Positions 27,286 to 27,498 of a DNA stretch of 27,498 nt are shown in pieces. The position numbers were made by a program, and so were the translations under genes. Below the pieces are notes generated by a model. The model ran no database searches. It had not been told where the DNA came from and saw nothing but the letters and a program-made list of their open reading frames with translations. How positions within the stretch are numbered: position 1 is the stretch's first letter; every line of letters starts with the position of its first letter. Origin of the DNA: Amoebophrya sp. A120 (lineage: Eukaryota > Sar > Dinophyceae > Syndiniales > Amoebophryaceae); the NCBI GenBank assembly GCA_905178155.1, contig CAJINV010000030.1, positions 37,059 to 64,556 on the forward strand. Reading direction: 5' to 3'.

Positions 27286-27498
27286 GGCGGATTCCGCATC
27301 CACTTTTCGGACCGGAAAAATCGCATCGGGGCGTGCGGAGTAGGGAGGAAAAAGTTGGCGGATTCCGCATCCACTTTTCGGACCGGAAAAATCGCATCAG
27401 GGCGTGCGGGATAGGGGGGAAAAAGTTGGCGGATTCCGCATCCACTTTTCGGACCGGAAAAATCGCATCAGGGCGTGCGGGATAGGGGGGAAAAAGTT
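27286..27498. repeat. 71-bp tandem repeat running off the window
   Basis: GGCGGATTCCGCATCCACTT and the following GGACCGGAAAAATCGCATC recur with starts of the CACTTTTCGG block at 27301, 27372 and 27443, a constant 71-bp step. Only a few bases differ between copies (CGGGG/CAGGG, GAGTAGGGAGG/GATAGGGGGG). At least three copies are present. Confidence 0.92.

Noticed and set aside
26611-27303. 230-codon minus-strand frame
   Set aside because: Its start lies in the 71-bp tandem repeat and it has no domain or paralog; kept only as a note.
27286-27498. CRISPR-like array
   Set aside because: The 71-bp units are directly adjacent tandem copies without unique spacers, and the window is eukaryotic.
1-27498. 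Dinoflagellate spliced-leader gene or rRNA to confirm the organism
   Set aside because: I looked for the conserved spliced-leader core and for rRNA blocks by eye and found none; the organism call rests on the introners.

Overview
This is a eukaryotic nuclear window. Its most distinctive content is one very long plus-strand gene (about 10519-24670) for a RING-containing SNF2-family helicase. The gene is cut by about a dozen introns, and most of them are not ordinary GT-AG introns. They are DNA-transposon-like 'introner' elements that start with TAT, end with ATA, carry terminal inverted repeats (TIRs) and are flanked by ~5-bp target-site duplications (TSDs). Introns of this kind are known from the syndinian dinoflagellate parasite Amoebophrya. 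I therefore infer an Amoebophrya-like dinoflagellate parasite; no rRNA or spliced-leader gene is present to confirm it.

Layout. 1-681: a G/T-rich tandem repeat, then the possible 3' end of a gene interrupted by an introner (264-606, TSD CCGGT). 1380-9950: a lineage-specific block of two small intronless families. Family T is a basic ~175-aa protein with a possible Tudor-like N-terminal barrel: truncated copy at 1957-2031, full copies at 4855-5415 and 6047-6565. Family S is a predicted secreted, Ser/Pro/Arg-rich protein: copies at 2101-2889 and 8781-9512. The block grew by segmental duplication, and the truncated T copy is fused to a family-S upstream region at about 2023-2031. A MITE-like palindromic element lies at about 8021-8223.

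10519-24670: the helicase gene. It has a long low-complexity N-terminus, a P-loop lobe (LADSMGTGKT, DEFH, LSATP), a C3HC4 RING (23180-23338) and a C-terminal lobe (QATGLNL, QAIGRVRRVGQ). Removing each element plus one TSD copy restores a continuous reading frame at all eight introners with a clear TSD. One introner is itself interrupted by a ~1.9-kb element whose ends are arrays of an inverted GGAATCAG motif. The only two clearly canonical GT-AG introns are near the 3' end.

24671-27498: a possible extra exon, then a satellite-like array with a strict 168-bp period (two 84-bp halves) that is open on both strands, a gene-poor stretch, and a 71-bp tandem repeat that runs off the window.

The RING-SNF2 protein is probably a Rad5/SHPRH-like DNA-repair or chromatin factor. 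The main biological interest is the introner system: several families with unrelated TIRs share the same ends, TSD length and an internal TTTGTSATGC core, and appear to have built most of the introns of one gene.
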